Below are positions 9,724-19,074 of a stretch of 64,000 bases of DNA, one piece after another. Both the position numbers and the translations under genes were made by a program. Position 1 is the stretch's first letter; the number at the start of each line of letters is the position of its first letter. Source of the stretch: Akkermansiaceae bacterium (GTDB taxonomy: Bacteria > Verrucomicrobiota > Verrucomicrobiia > Verrucomicrobiales > Akkermansiaceae); NCBI GenBank assembly GCA_017798145.1, contig CP059069.1, forward strand, positions 1,535,226 to 1,599,225, read 5' to 3'. The notes beneath the pieces are model-generated. The model was not told the origin of the DNA and searched no databases. It saw nothing but the letters and a program-made list of their open reading frames with translations.

Positions 9724-11517
9724 TCAGAAATACTGCCGGATGGTAAGCCCGAAAAGCTGTTCGTTGAAACTTGGGAAAACCGTTGATTCTTCGTATTGGT
9801 AGAAAAGTTCAGCAGTGGTGCGGGAATACAGCATCTGAGTGTAACTCAGGCGGCCAAGCCAGCGGTCGCCATTCTGTGAACCATGGCGATTTTCGTAGGC
9901 TCCGCGCAGAACCAGGGCGCTGCTATCCCCGCCGAACAATGCGTATCGGAGAATTCCGGTAACATTTGTGCGCTCTCCGTCAAAAAACCTGCCATCCTGT
10001 TCCGAATACTGAACCCAGGCCGCGCCGCTGAGTGACCTGGTGAAGGTGTGGTTGAGGGAGTAGCGGATGTAGCTGGCGACCGTTGACTCGCCGGTCAGTT
10101 CATAATTGAAGTATTCCTTTCCTGCCGAAAGGGAGTGCGAGGTGTAGCGGGACAGCTCATGCAAGAGCGCCAGCGAATACAGGTAACTGTCGTCGATACC
10201 GCCCACTCCGTTTTGCCAAAAGTATCCAACCCGCGCCTGGGCACTTAGATTTTCCGTAATCCTGCCATTCAGGCTGAGGTAGAAGCGCTGATGCACGGCG
10301 GAATTGTTGTTCTGGTAGTATTCGAAGTGGTCGAGGTAGTATTCGAAGGCTGGGGAAAAAATGATGTCGTTTCCGTTGTAGCCGAGGCGGGAATAGAGCG
10401 AATTGTGACCCAAGCGGTCATCAAAGCCCCAAGTGCGCCATGTGTCCGAATGTTTGCCTGACAGCCAGAACCGCCAGTCTTCCCATGCAGGGGTGGTGGC
10501 GTCGAAACCGATGGCATTGGTGAAATAGGAATTGTCACCGTCATAGAAACCGCTTGCGCCCTGACGGCGGTCGTTGAACCCGAAGCTGTAGCGCCCGGCC
10601 CTATCGAAGGCACCGCTTTCCAAGTTGGCGAAGAGGTCGTCGCCGATGCCGGCGTAGATCGTATCATAGAGAAGAACATCCCAGGATCCGCTCTCGAACC
10701 GGTATTTCAGGTCGGCGATGACTGTGGGAATCCCTCCCGAGCCGAGCCGGATCCCGACCTCATTCTCAAGCGGGAGATAGACAAGGACACCGGCAAGGCT
10801 CAGATAGAATTGGTCGGTGAACTGCACCAGGCCCCTCAGTCCGAACTCGACGCCCATGAGCCATCCATCCTCGCTGCCATTCGGAAACGCTTGCTGCCCT
10901 TGGTAATCGGAGTGCAGGACTGTCATACCGACAAAGAGCAGGTCGAAATAGGTCGGACCCGCCTTCAGCGTCGCCCTCTCTGGGGAGAAATCCCTCACAA
11001 GCAAGGGAAATGAGCTGTCGAGCTCGAGGTTCAGACCACGTGGCCAATCCTCGCCCTCGGTGATCAGTGCCTCCCTGGGAGCCAGGAAGCCGAGGAACGG
11101 GTTCAAGGGGGAAAGTGGTTCTGCCCATGGAGCCTCGTAGCCTCCGCCGGGATTCGGATGAGGATAAAGGCCCTGGGCTGTGAGCATCCGGCTGTCCGGA
11201 GTGTAGTTGAGTTGGCCGTCCCTTGACCGAGGATAGTCGCCACCCAGAAGAAGCGTTTCATCGATCGTCGGGTAGAAGCCCTCGTCATCCGTGGGCAATT
11301 CAACGTCGGGCTCAGCCGCGATGTTATCAAGCGGAGCTTCCAGCACAGGCTCCACATCGACTGCATCAGAACCCGGCGGCACTAGCGGGAGGGGCGCCGT
11401 CTCGGCAGCCCGGGCACCCGCGATAAGCACGGCGGCAAGCGCCGCAGTGATTCCGAAGCCGATCAGATGGAACGGAAAAATGTATCCTTGGCGAACCCTA
11501 TGTATCATCGAACTCAT
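9724..11517 (-). CDS. Predicted outer-membrane beta-barrel of an exopolysaccharide operon
   Basis: About 597 residues from the ATG at 11517 (MSSMIHRVRQGY), chosen because the signal-type hydrophobic stretch IGFGITAALAAVLIAGARAAE follows; an upstream in-frame start at 11571 would add 18 residues. After a proline-rich acidic linker (residues 35-110) the chain shows regular alternation of aromatic and polar residues (for example FYLSLNGRITENLSAQARVGYFW and YIRYSLNHTFTRSLSGAAWVQYS) and ends in Phe (LTIRQYF), the usual C-terminal signature of BAM-assembled barrels. It is first in the minus-strand block with the export lipoprotein and flippase. It may be the outer-membrane porin for the polysaccharide, like EpsL-type proteins, but that homology is untested. 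Confidence 0.78.
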   Translation of the reverse strand: MSSMIHRVRQGYIFPFHLIGFGITAALAAVLIAGARAAETAPLPLVPPGSDAVDVEPVLEAPLDNIAAEPDVELPTDDEGFYPTIDETLLLGGDYPRSRDGQLNYTPDSRMLTAQGLYPHPNPGGGYEAPWAEPLSPLNPFLGFLAPREALITEGEDWPRGLNLELDSSFPLLVRDFSPERATLKAGPTYFDLLFVGMTVLHSDYQGQQAFPNGSEDGWLMGVEFGLRGLVQFTDQFYLSLAGVLVYLPLENEVGIRLGSGGIPTVIADLKYRFESGSWDVLLYDTIYAGIGDDLFANLESGAFDRAGRYSFGFNDRRQGASGFYDGDNSYFTNAIGFDATTPAWEDWRFWLSGKHSDTWRTWGFDDRLGHNSLYSRLGYNGNDIIFSPAFEYYLDHFEYYQNNNSAVHQRFYLSLNGRITENLSAQARVGYFWQNGVGGIDDSYLYSLALLHELSRYTSHSLSAGKEYFNYELTGESTVASYIRYSLNHTFTRSLSGAAWVQYSEQDGRFFDGERTNVTGILRYALFGGDSSALVLRGAYENRHGSQNGDRWLGRLSYTQMLYSRTTAELFYQYEESTVFPSFNEQLFGLTIRQYF

Positions 11518-11675
11518 GATATGATTTTTACTCAAATTGACAGTGGCCAAGGTCAAATACCTACCACACACACCTGCATAGGCCGATCTAATCGCTCATC
11601 ACATGGGAAGGCAAGTCAGAAATGAATGTTTGTAAGCGAACCCCTATTCGCAATAGCGGGCGGTTAGGAGGAAGG

Positions 11676-11714
11676 TCGGCTCCAAGACTCGGCTCCAAGA
11701 CTCGACTCCGAGAG
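11676..11714. repeat. Three 13-bp tandem repeats
   Basis: TCGGCTCCAAGAC occurs twice head to tail (11676-11688 and 11689-11701), followed by a third, diverged copy (TCGACTCCGAGAG, 11702-11714). It lies in the 0.4 kb non-coding stretch between the outer-membrane barrel gene and the IS630 remnant; nothing else was recognised in that stretch. Confidence 0.7.
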
Positions 11715-11979
11715 TTCCATCTCCCATCCATCCTCTCCGGCAGATAAAGCCGCCAAGGCGGACTAGATCCCGTCCCAAGAATCCGAGCGGTTCCAGCACG
11801 TGCACCCCCACCCTGCCAGAACCGGGGAACCCGGTCGCTTCAGTGTGCAGAAAAGCTTTAGACCGTTTCTCAAAAGTCTTTTTGTGAAAACCGCATTTTG
11901 GGCTGAACCGCGCCGGAGGGACTGCGTTCCTTGTGCATCTGCCGCACCCGTCAACTTCCCGATCCTGAGAACTGCCCCG

Positions 11980-12848
11980 TTGGGGGGGGGGCGGATTGCC
12001 ATCGACTGCTGCCCCGACCGGAAGGCACGGAAGCGCCTCAACGCAATCCACCTGCTACTCTGCGGAAGTTCCTTCGAACTCACGCTTGCCCACGGCGGCG
12101 TCACCTAGCGCTGCCTCCAGCTCTGGATCTCGCGCTTCAATTCCATGGGGCTCGACGGCATCTCCTACAGCCCCCGCCCGGGTCGCCCGAGGACACTCCC
12201 GCCCGGCTCGATCCGTGGGGAGATCCTGCCCTTGGTCGACGACCCGTCCATCGCGGGGGAGAGCGCCGCTGGACGGCGGTCAAGCTCTGCGGCTGGCTGC
12301 CCAGGCGCATCCCCAGGCCCGTGCCCGAGCCGCCAGACAGGGAACTCTGGATCGGGCAGCACGAAGACTTCCCGCAGAGCTCCTCGGCCTTCTCTCCGAT
12401 CATTGCGTCAAAACGTTTTTTGGCGACGAGACCGGCTTCGAGTGCGACCCGCGCGCCCGCCAGCCCTACTACGTAGGGTATGTCCGGCAGAATGTCGTTA
12501 AGGGCCGTCAATCCCGCCGACGGCCAGCTCGTCCCCCACAACGACACGGAGGCCTGCCTGGACACCATGCCGAAGGAGGTTCCCGATGAGGATGGGAAAC
12601 GCGTCGTGCTGGTTCTCGACAATACGAACTGATAGAAGTCGCAGTGCCTGTGCTGGCACCACATCGAACGGCTCTGGCAGCACCTCAAGAGCCACCACCT
12701 GGCGGGCTTCCTCACCAAGTGCGGCAAGGAACCCTCCGAGAAACTCTTCGACACCATACGCGGACTGCTCGCTAAGCCCGAAATCCTGCGCTCGGTCTGC
12801 ACAACGCACTCCCCATGGGCGAACGAACTATTGAGAAACGGTCTAACA
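11980..12848 (+). pseudogene. Decayed IS630-family transposase
   Basis: The plus strand carries an IS630-type transposase in pieces. The N-terminal winged helix reads RKARKRLNAIHLLLCG, then after an in-frame TAG at 12106 continues as RCLQLWISRFNSMGLDGI and GRPRTLPPG. A frame change follows (RRWTAVKLCGWL), then another (FFGDETGFECDPRARQ, matching the first catalytic acid region of the DDE core), then LVLDNTN near the second acid, an in-frame TGA near 12632, and finally RLWQHLKSHHLAGF and PEILRSVCTTHSPW. At least one internal stop and several frameshifts show it is inactive. A run of ten G at 11982-11991 may have caused one shift. Terminal inverted repeats were not identified. Confidence 0.78.
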
Positions 12849-12879
12849 TGCGAATTGCCATCCATGGAAGCCGTTGCCT

Positions 12880-12897
12880 TGTCAGCACTTTGGGGAC
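12880..12897 (+). promoter_or_regulatory. Recurrent GTCATCACTTTGGGGAC-type motif, site 1
   Basis: Reads TGTCAGCACTTTGGGGAC, pointing at the GMC oxidoreductase start 60 bp downstream and lying about 30 bp after the IS630 remnant. It could be a promoter-proximal site or part of the IS end. Confidence 0.5.
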
Positions 12898-12957
12898 GTT
12901 ACAAAAGCCGGGCATTGCTTCTTAATGTAGCTGAAAACCTCACCCAAGAAGAAACCC

Positions 12958-14742
12958 ATGGCCATCCTCACCGACAGAAAAACCCTCCCCGAATATGACG
13001 CAATCATCGTAGGCTCCGGAGCCGGTGGCGGGATGATGGCGATGCAGCTCGCCCTCGGCGGCATGAAAGTGCTGATGGTCGAGGCCGGTAGGAACTACGA
13101 GCCCGCCAGCGAGACGCCCATGTTCAACACCCCGGAGCAAGCCCCGCTCCGCGGCAAGAGCACCACGGAAAAGCCCTTTGGCTACTACGACGCCACCATC
13201 GACGGCGGCTGGCAGGTTCCCGGCGAGCCCTACTCCGACAAATCCGGCACCGAACACAATTTCATGTGGTGGCGCGCCCGCATGCTCGGCGGCCGCACCA
13301 ACCACTGGGGCCGCATCTCCCTCCGTTTCGGCCCCTACGATTTCAAGCCCTTCACCCGCGACGGCCTCGGCTACGACTGGCCCATCTCGTACGAGGATCT
13401 TGCGCCCTACTACGATAAGACCCAACTCATAACCGGCATCTACGGCACGAACGTCGGCATGGAAAACATCCCGGACTCCCCGCCCGGCATCCTCCAGCCC
13501 CCGCCGAAAGCCCGCGCCAACGAGCTCCTCGCGAAAAAGCACGCCGCGAAGCTCGGCGTCCCCATCCACCCCATCCACCGCGCCGTCCTCAGCGAGCCCC
13601 TCGACGGCCCGGCACGTGCCGCACGGATGTTCCCGGACAACCCGCTCGCCCGGAAGCTCGTCGCCAAGGACATGTCGAACCGCGCCGCCTGCTTCTGGGC
13701 CACGGATTGCGGACGCGGCTGCTCGATCCGCGCGAATTTCCAGTCGACCACCGTCCTCATTCCGCCCGCCCTCGCCTCCGGCAACCTCGACATCATCACC
13801 GATGCCATGGTCCGCGAGGTCATGCTCGACGCCTCCGGGAAAGCCACCGGCATCCGCTATATCGACAAGCCCACCGGCCGCGATGCCGAGGTGAAAGCCC
13901 GCGTGGTCATCCTCTCCGCCTCCACCTGCGAGACCGCCCGCATCCTGCTCAACTCCAAGTCCAAGCTTTTCCCCGATGGCCTCGCCAACAGCTCGGGACA
14001 GGTCGGGAAAAACCTCGTCGATTCCGTGGGATCCGCGCTTGGCGGCCACATCCCCGCCTTGGAAAACCTCCCGCCCTACAATGCGGATGGCGCCGGCGGC
14101 GGCCACGTCTATGCCCCGTGGTGGAACCATGGCAAGCACGACAAGCTGGATTTCCCACGCGGCTACCACATCGAGGTCGGAGGCGGCATAAGGATGCCCA
14201 ACATGAACTCCCTCGCGATCCTCGACGGCAAATCCCCCTCCACCTACGGGAAAAAGCTCATGGAGGAAGCCCGCCGCTACTACGGCGCTTCCATCAGTTT
14301 CGAGGGTCGCGGCGAAATGGTTCCGAACGAGCACTGCTACACCGAGCTCGATCCCGACCGCGTTGACAAATGGGGCATCCCCATCCTCCGCTTCCACTGG
14401 AAGTGGTCCGACCACGAGCTCAACCAGGTCAAGCACATGCAGGAGACCTTCGCGGGGATCATCACCGAGATGGGCGGCTCAGCCAGCCCCCGCCCCGCCG
14501 CACAGGCCATCAACAAGCCCGGCGAAATCATCCACGAAGCCGGCACCGCCCGCATGGGTCCCACGGCCAAAGACTCCGTCTGCAACTCCTTCGGCCAGAC
14601 ATGGGATGTGAAAAACCTCTTCCTCATGGACGGCTCCATTTTCCCTTCCAACCCCGACAAAAACCTCACCATCACCATCATGGCCCTAGCATGGCGCTCC
14701 TCCGAATACCTGATGGCCGAAATGAAATCCGGAAACATCTAA
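12958..14742 (+). CDS. GMC-family oxidoreductase, large subunit
   Basis: 594 residues. FAD-dependent glucose-methanol-choline oxidoreductase. The dinucleotide motif is at residues 17-25 (VGSGAGGGM), followed by the beta-strand acidic end VEAGRNYEP. MWWRARMLGGRTNHWG matches the substrate-loop region of sugar-oxidising members, and the C-terminus holds the GMC_oxred_C signatures HEAGTARMG and PSNPDKNLTITIMALAWR. It has no signal peptide; the next gene encodes a Tat-bearing small subunit 59 bp downstream, so the complex is probably exported by hitchhiking, as in gluconate 2-dehydrogenase and glucoside 3-dehydrogenase types. Oxidation of a sugar or glycoside hydroxyl is the likely reaction; the exact substrate is unknown. 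Confidence 0.9.
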   Translation: MAILTDRKTLPEYDAIIVGSGAGGGMMAMQLALGGMKVLMVEAGRNYEPASETPMFNTPEQAPLRGKSTTEKPFGYYDATIDGGWQVPGEPYSDKSGTEHNFMWWRARMLGGRTNHWGRISLRFGPYDFKPFTRDGLGYDWPISYEDLAPYYDKTQLITGIYGTNVGMENIPDSPPGILQPPPKARANELLAKKHAAKLGVPIHPIHRAVLSEPLDGPARAARMFPDNPLARKLVAKDMSNRAACFWATDCGRGCSIRANFQSTTVLIPPALASGNLDIITDAMVREVMLDASGKATGIRYIDKPTGRDAEVKARVVILSASTCETARILLNSKSKLFPDGLANSSGQVGKNLVDSVGSALGGHIPALENLPPYNADGAGGGHVYAPWWNHGKHDKLDFPRGYHIEVGGGIRMPNMNSLAILDGKSPSTYGKKLMEEARRYYGASISFEGRGEMVPNEHCYTELDPDRVDKWGIPILRFHWKWSDHELNQVKHMQETFAGIITEMGGSASPRPAAQAINKPGEIIHEAGTARMGPTAKDSVCNSFGQTWDVKNLFLMDGSIFPSNPDKNLTITIMALAWRSSEYLMAEMKSGNI

Positions 14743-14801
14743 CAGTCTTCCATCACAACCCAAGTCTTCCACTGCTCACTGATCACTTTCCACTTCTTTA
14801 A

Positions 14802-15431
14802 ATGCAACCCTCACTCCTCTCCCGCCGTGACATGTTCCGGCTTCTCGCCGCCGCCAGCGCCGCCGGGGCCATGCTCCCCAGCCACATCGTCGCCGAGGAA
14901 GCAAAACGCCCGCCCGGCAACCCTTGGGATCCGGATTTCCTCAATCCCACAATCCACTGGGAAAAGCCGCTCACCAAGGCCGAGCTCGCCACACTCACCG
15001 TCCTCTGCGACCTGCTCATCCCCGGTGATGAAAACGCCCCCTCCCCCTCCAAATTGGGACTCGCCGATTTTCTCAACGAATGGGTCGGAGCACCTTACGA
15101 CCAGAACATCGCCGACCTAAAAGCGATACGCGGCGGCCTCACCTGGATCGATGACCGCTCCGCCTCGCTCCACGGAAAAAACTTCGTTTCCCTCGAACCC
15201 GCGCAGCAGACCACCATCCTGGACAGCATCTGCGGCTCCGGGAAAATCACTGAGGAGCTCAAGCCTGGAAATGCCTTCTTCCGCAAGCTACGCAATCTCA
15301 CCCTCGGCGGATACTACAGCCATAGTAGCACATGGAAATCCCTCGGCTACGTCGGCAACGTCCCCATCGGAGGCCCCTACCCCGGCGTCCCGGAGGAAAT
15401 CCTAGCCAAGCTCGGCGTGGAAAACATCTGA
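14802..15431 (+). CDS. Gluconate 2-dehydrogenase subunit 3-like protein, Tat-exported
   Basis: 209 residues. The N-terminus SRRDMFRLLAAASAAGAML is a twin-arginine signal. The body matches the gluconate 2-dehydrogenase subunit 3 family: ELATLTVLCDLLIPGDENAP near residue 65 and LGGYYSHSSTWKSLGYVG near residue 167 are its typical positions. This small subunit carries the FAD-bearing large subunit through the Tat pore and helps dock it to an electron acceptor. It follows the GMC gene in the same direction, which makes the pair a two-subunit dehydrogenase; no cytochrome subunit is adjacent, so the electron acceptor is unknown. Confidence 0.88.
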   Translation: MQPSLLSRRDMFRLLAAASAAGAMLPSHIVAEEAKRPPGNPWDPDFLNPTIHWEKPLTKAELATLTVLCDLLIPGDENAPSPSKLGLADFLNEWVGAPYDQNIADLKAIRGGLTWIDDRSASLHGKNFVSLEPAQQTTILDSICGSGKITEELKPGNAFFRKLRNLTLGGYYSHSSTWKSLGYVGNVPIGGPYPGVPEEILAKLGVENI

Positions 15432-15472
15432 GGCCATCCGCCCTCAGAACAGAACGACAAGTCTTACGCCCG

Positions 15473-15837
15473 GGCAGGGACGTTTGTCTCCAAACGTCCA
15501 TATCTGACGGCCTTAGAGATCCCATCGGCTCCTTTCCGTGAAAACCGCCGCGAGATATGGACGGCAAGGATTGCCGTCCCTGCCTGTTTCACGCGCCCGG
15601 GCAGGGACGTTTGTCCCCAACGTCCATATCTGACGGCCTGGGTGATCCCATCGGCTCCTTTCCGTGAAAACCGCCGCGAGATATGGACGGCAAGGATTGC
15701 CGTCCCTGCCTGCTTCACGCGCCCGGGCAGGGACGTTTGTCCCCAAACGTCCATATCTGACGGCCTGGCTGATCCCATCGGTTCCTTTCCGTGAAAACCG
15801 CTGCGAGATATGGACGGCAAGGATTGCCGTCCCTGCC
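15473..15837. repeat. Composite palindromic repeat array A (three units, reversed orientation)
   Basis: Three units at 15473-15583, 15599-15710 and 15726-15837, spaced 126-127 bp. Each runs from GGCAGGGACG to CGTCCCTGCC and contains a hairpin GGACGTTTG/CAAACGTCC, an arm pair CCATATCT/AGATATGG and a second hairpin GGACGGCAA/TTGCCGTCC. The order of the hairpins is opposite to all other arrays, so this array is inverted. It fills the gap between the subunit-3 gene and the first prepilin-like gene. Confidence 0.9.
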
Positions 15838-15846
15838 TGTTTTACG

Positions 15847-16187
15847 CGGCATTCCCTGGGTCAGCCGCCCTTGTCGTCGATTTGGGGACTAGGTATGCCG
15901 GGCGGCTCCTGATATCTATTACTCACTTCCCCACCATCGGATGCAACCGATGCCAACCCGTCCGGGAAGCAAACCCAAGACGAAACCCAAGACACATGAA
16001 ATTGCCACACAAAGCAGGAGGAGACCGCATCGCTGCGGAAAAGGGCTTCACTCTTGTCGAGTTGCTGATCGTCATCGCGATCATTGCTGTCCTTGCCGTC
16101 CTCTCATTCTTGGGTGCGTCGAAATTCAAGTCCAGGGCAAAAGGAATCACCTGCGCATCGAATCTCCGGCAGATCGGAACGGCCATG
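15847..16187. repeat. Duplicated segment, copy 1 (leader plus 5' part of prepilin-like gene)
   Basis: Nearly identical to 20993-21320, from GGCATTCCCTGGG through the start codon into codon ~60 of the gene. Differences include a 12-bp tandem duplication just before the ATG here. It contains the hairpin CATCGG/CCGATG (15935-15952). Beyond 16187 the two genes diverge. Confidence 0.9.
15872..15891 (+). promoter_or_regulatory. Recurrent GTCATCACTTTGGGGAC-type motif, site 2
   Basis: Reads TGTCGTCGATTTGGGGACTA, lies between array A and the prepilin-like start 105 bp downstream, and points toward that gene. Identical to site 4 within the duplicated leader. Confidence 0.5.
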
Positions 16188-16715
16188 ATTTCCTACGCGC
16201 AGGAACGCAACGGCCAGCTGCCCGCCTTGGAGGCCAAAAACCCGAACGGCAGCGGCAACGGTAACTGGGCTGTTTTGATGGCTAGGGAGGGCTACCTCTG
16301 GGACACCAGCATGCCCGGCCCGCCGAAATTAGGCGAGGGCGTGTGGGCTTGTCCGGACTGCGATTTCCGCAACAACAACCAGCGTGGCTACGGCGTGGTC
16401 GAAGGCACGATTTTCCAATACAGCGACAGGATGAGCACGGTGAACTCCCGGCTCGGCAGAACGGAAAAAGGATCATTGCGGCTCAGCGCGATCGAAGATC
16501 CAGCCCGTACCTGGCTCGTCGGCGACGCAGCGGAAAAGCCAGACCAAATCAACAAGAGCTGGTTCGCGATCTGGCCGCAGCCCACGCGTTGGGCCTCCAG
16601 CCACCCGCCAGCCTCGCGCCATGGGGGCAAAGTGAATGTTTGCATGGTGGACGGCCACGTCAGGGCGATGACGATGCAGGATCTCACCGACGGGAACTAC
16701 ACCATGTATAAATAA
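15996..16715 (+). CDS. Type II secretion/prepilin-like protein with H-X9-DG domain, copy 1
   Basis: 239 residues from the ATG at 15996, chosen because it places the prepilin peptidase site at GFTLVELLIVIAI (cleavage after Gly17, Glu at mature position 5). Helix residues 18-38 would span the membrane and form the pseudopilin stem. The globular head contains WACPDCDFRNNN and, near the end, RHGGKVNVCMVDGH, the H-X9-DG motif typical of the prepilin-like proteins abundant in Verrucomicrobia and Planctomycetes. Its leader and first 60 or so codons match the gene at 21130 almost exactly, while the head regions differ. It converges on the response regulator gene with only 5 bp between stops. Its real function is not known. 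Confidence 0.88.
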   Translation: MKLPHKAGGDRIAAEKGFTLVELLIVIAIIAVLAVLSFLGASKFKSRAKGITCASNLRQIGTAMISYAQERNGQLPALEAKNPNGSGNGNWAVLMAREGYLWDTSMPGPPKLGEGVWACPDCDFRNNNQRGYGVVEGTIFQYSDRMSTVNSRLGRTEKGSLRLSAIEDPARTWLVGDAAEKPDQINKSWFAIWPQPTRWASSHPPASRHGGKVNVCMVDGHVRAMTMQDLTDGNYTMYK

Positions 16716-16720
16716 CCCGC

Positions 16721-17353
16721 TCAAGATAGATACTTGATGATCGCCTCGACCTTGCTGCGGACGTGGAGCTTGAAGCAGATGCGCTTCACGTAGGTGCGGA
16801 CCGTCGGGAGGGTGATGCCCATCTCGTCGGCGACTTCCTTGTGGATGTATCCGGCGGCGAGGAGCCGGAGCACCTCGGTCTCGCGGGGCGAGAGGGATTC
16901 CCGCTCGTCCTCGATCTCACGCTTCTCGCGGAAGAACATCGCCATTTTCCGTGCGATGGGGCCGGAGAAAGGGGACTCGCCGGCGAAGACATCGCGGATC
17001 GCCTCGATGATGTCCTTCGAGTTGCTGGATTTCAGGATGTATCCGCTGGCTCCTTCCTTGAGGGCGCGGAAGATATTGTCCTCCTCTTCGTAGGCGGTGA
17101 GCATGACGACCTCGAGCTTAGGCAGGCGGCGCTTCAGTTCGCGGATGCACTCGATGCCGGATTTGCCAGGCAGGTTTATGTCCATGAGGACGACATCAGG
17201 GTGAAGGCCGGGGATGAAATCCTCCGCCTCCTCAGCGGATCCAACGGCGCCGAGGAACTCGATGTCATCGGCGACCTTGAGGATCTCGATGAGGTGTTCC
17301 TGGATCTGGATGTCATCCTCGACGATGACGACGGTCTTTTTCTTGGGGATCAT
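16721..17353 (-). CDS. NarL/FixJ-family response regulator
   Basis: 210 residues. The receiver domain (about 7-125) shows the acidic pair E12-D13-D14, phosphoacceptor D58 (VVLMDINLPG), T86 (MLTAYEE) and K108 (YILKSSN). The C-terminal LuxR-type helix-turn-helix spans about 153-208 (SPRETEVLRLLAAGYIHKEV, TVRTYVKRICFKL). Its start overlaps the stop of the histidine kinase gene by 4 bp (ATGA), so the two are translationally coupled and form a two-component system. Target genes are not identifiable; the neighbouring prepilin-like and glycosidase genes are candidates only by proximity. Confidence 0.95.
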   Translation of the reverse strand: MIPKKKTVVIVEDDIQIQEHLIEILKVADDIEFLGAVGSAEEAEDFIPGLHPDVVLMDINLPGKSGIECIRELKRRLPKLEVVMLTAYEEEDNIFRALKEGASGYILKSSNSKDIIEAIRDVFAGESPFSGPIARKMAMFFREKREIEDERESLSPRETEVLRLLAAGYIHKEVADEMGITLPTVRTYVKRICFKLHVRSKVEAIIKYLS

Positions 17354-18972
17354 GCTGCTGGTTTCCTATTGGGTTTCCGGGACAAGGGGGCGTTGAGCAC
17401 GATGCGCATCCCGCCCTCTTCAAGCTGGTCGATGTTACAGGAACCGCCAATCGATTTCATCCGGCGGGTCAGGTTCGCCAGGCCGAGTCCGTCGCTGCGC
17501 GACTCTTCAGTCATCCCGATGCCGTTGTCGGTGATGGCAATGGTGAGGATGCGCTGGTGGAGCTCGATCTTCATCTTGAACTCGGTTGCCTCGGAGTGCT
17601 TGAGGACGTTGTTGATGCTTTCCTTCACCGCCAGGCTCACGTTGTGCCTGAAATCGTAGGGGATCGGCTCGTTCTCGGTGATGAAGGCTGCATCCACGCG
17701 GCAGCGAATCCTCTTGAGGCGGCAGAGCTCGGTGGCGAGGCGGTAAAGGAAATCGACAAGCGACTCGAGGTCGTCGTTCTTCGGGTTGAGCATCCAGACG
17801 GTTTCCGAAAGGGCGCCGATGAGATCCCGTGACATGGATGAGATCTGGCCGAAGGCCTTTTGCGCAGCCTCGTTGGGGATGGTGTTGTCCGCATGGGAGG
17901 CCACAAGCGAGATGTGGGAGATGCGGGTGCCGATGTCGTCGTGGAGATCGAGCGCGATGCGGCGGCGTTCCTCTGAGATCATCTGTTCCTGGAGGAGGTG
18001 GAGGCGGATCCTGCGCCGGATGAGATAGCGCCCGACCACGACCGAGACGGAGGCAATGATGACCCAGAACCACGGGGTTTTCCAGAAGATCGCCGGTACC
18101 GTGAGCCCGACCACCGCACCCGATCCCCGAGGGTTGCCATTCATGGTCAGATCCTCCACCAACAGCCTGTATTTGCCGGGAGGCAGGCGGTCGTAGGTCA
18201 CGGTGAAATTGTCGCCGAGCCCCATGTTGTAGGTTTCCTTCCAACTCATCTGGATCGTATCTCCGGGCTTCATTCCCACCGGGCCGCGGATTATCGACAC
18301 GAGATCCGCGTGTGCGTTCACATCGTAGTCGGTGATCACGAGGACGGGCGATCCTTCGCCTTCTCCATCGAGTTTCGTGACCGAGGACATCGACGGATGC
18401 GTGCCGGATTTCGCCCATGCCGCCTTGCCGTTTTCCGCGAGGCGGCTGTCCGCCATGAGGGTGACGGGCGGCTCACCGGATTTAGGCACCAGCACGACGC
18501 CGAAATCCTTGATCGCGAAGGTGCCAACCAGCGCCGCCGGCCCCGCGCTGGACATCACGACGACAACATTCGCCGCACCGGGCGGCACGGTGAGAGTGAC
18601 ATCCCTGGGTGTGAATTCCGACGCCTCAAGGGAGCCTTTCCAACCCGCGCTGCTACCTGACACGGGAAACGGAAACCTCCGGACAATGTCTCCGCGCCGG
18701 TTGGTGAAACGCACCCACAGGAGGTTCGGTTCGGAACGCTCGTCCCATTCCTCATCCAGCCCTTCAAGCATGAAGCGGACCCGCGGAGCCTTAGACTTGA
18801 TCTGGAACCTGAGAGTGTTGGTTCCCGCCGGGATCTCGAGTTTGTCGCCATGCCTTGGCTCGGCTTCCCTGTCCACGAAAACGTCGATCGTCGTGGCTCC
18901 CTCCGCCGCAAGAGCCGACTGCGACCCGCTAAAGAGTGCGCAAAGTGCCAGGGCTAGGTGGGATTTTTTCAC
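17350..18972 (-). CDS. Membrane sensor histidine kinase (HisKA_3 type)
   Basis: 540 residues. Signal peptide 1-22 (ending SALAAEG), an extracytoplasmic region of about 270 residues that is beta-rich and includes a Y_Y_Y-like segment (YNMGLGDNFTVTYDRLPPGKYRLLVEDL), one transmembrane helix at about 300-317, then a HisKA_3 dimerisation domain with H344 (RRIALDLHDDIG) and a HATPase domain (NVSLAVKESINNVLKHS N-box; DNGIGM and GLGLANL G-boxes). It belongs to the NarX/DegS-like class that pairs with LuxR-type regulators, matching the coupled downstream gene. Unlike the hybrid glycan sensors it has no N-terminal beta-propeller, so its ligand is unclear. Confidence 0.92.
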   Translation of the reverse strand: MKKSHLALALCALFSGSQSALAAEGATTIDVFVDREAEPRHGDKLEIPAGTNTLRFQIKSKAPRVRFMLEGLDEEWDERSEPNLLWVRFTNRRGDIVRRFPFPVSGSSAGWKGSLEASEFTPRDVTLTVPPGAANVVVVMSSAGPAALVGTFAIKDFGVVLVPKSGEPPVTLMADSRLAENGKAAWAKSGTHPSMSSVTKLDGEGEGSPVLVITDYDVNAHADLVSIIRGPVGMKPGDTIQMSWKETYNMGLGDNFTVTYDRLPPGKYRLLVEDLTMNGNPRGSGAVVGLTVPAIFWKTPWFWVIIASVSVVVGRYLIRRRIRLHLLQEQMISEERRRIALDLHDDIGTRISHISLVASHADNTIPNEAAQKAFGQISSMSRDLIGALSETVWMLNPKNDDLESLVDFLYRLATELCRLKRIRCRVDAAFITENEPIPYDFRHNVSLAVKESINNVLKHSEATEFKMKIELHQRILTIAITDNGIGMTEESRSDGLGLANLTRRMKSIGGSCNIDQLEEGGMRIVLNAPLSRKPNRKPAA

Positions 18973-19074
18973 ATCGTGGTTTTTGTGGAAACGGGAGATC
19001 GGTTGACGACCGTGGCCACCCTAGCGAATCGCACGGCGTGAGGGAAGCAAGGACTGGAGTCGGGGCGACTGCTC

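Noticed and set aside
12940-14436. Minus-strand frame opposite the GMC oxidoreductase
   Set aside because: GC-rich third positions open antisense frames; the plus strand carries clear GMC motifs.
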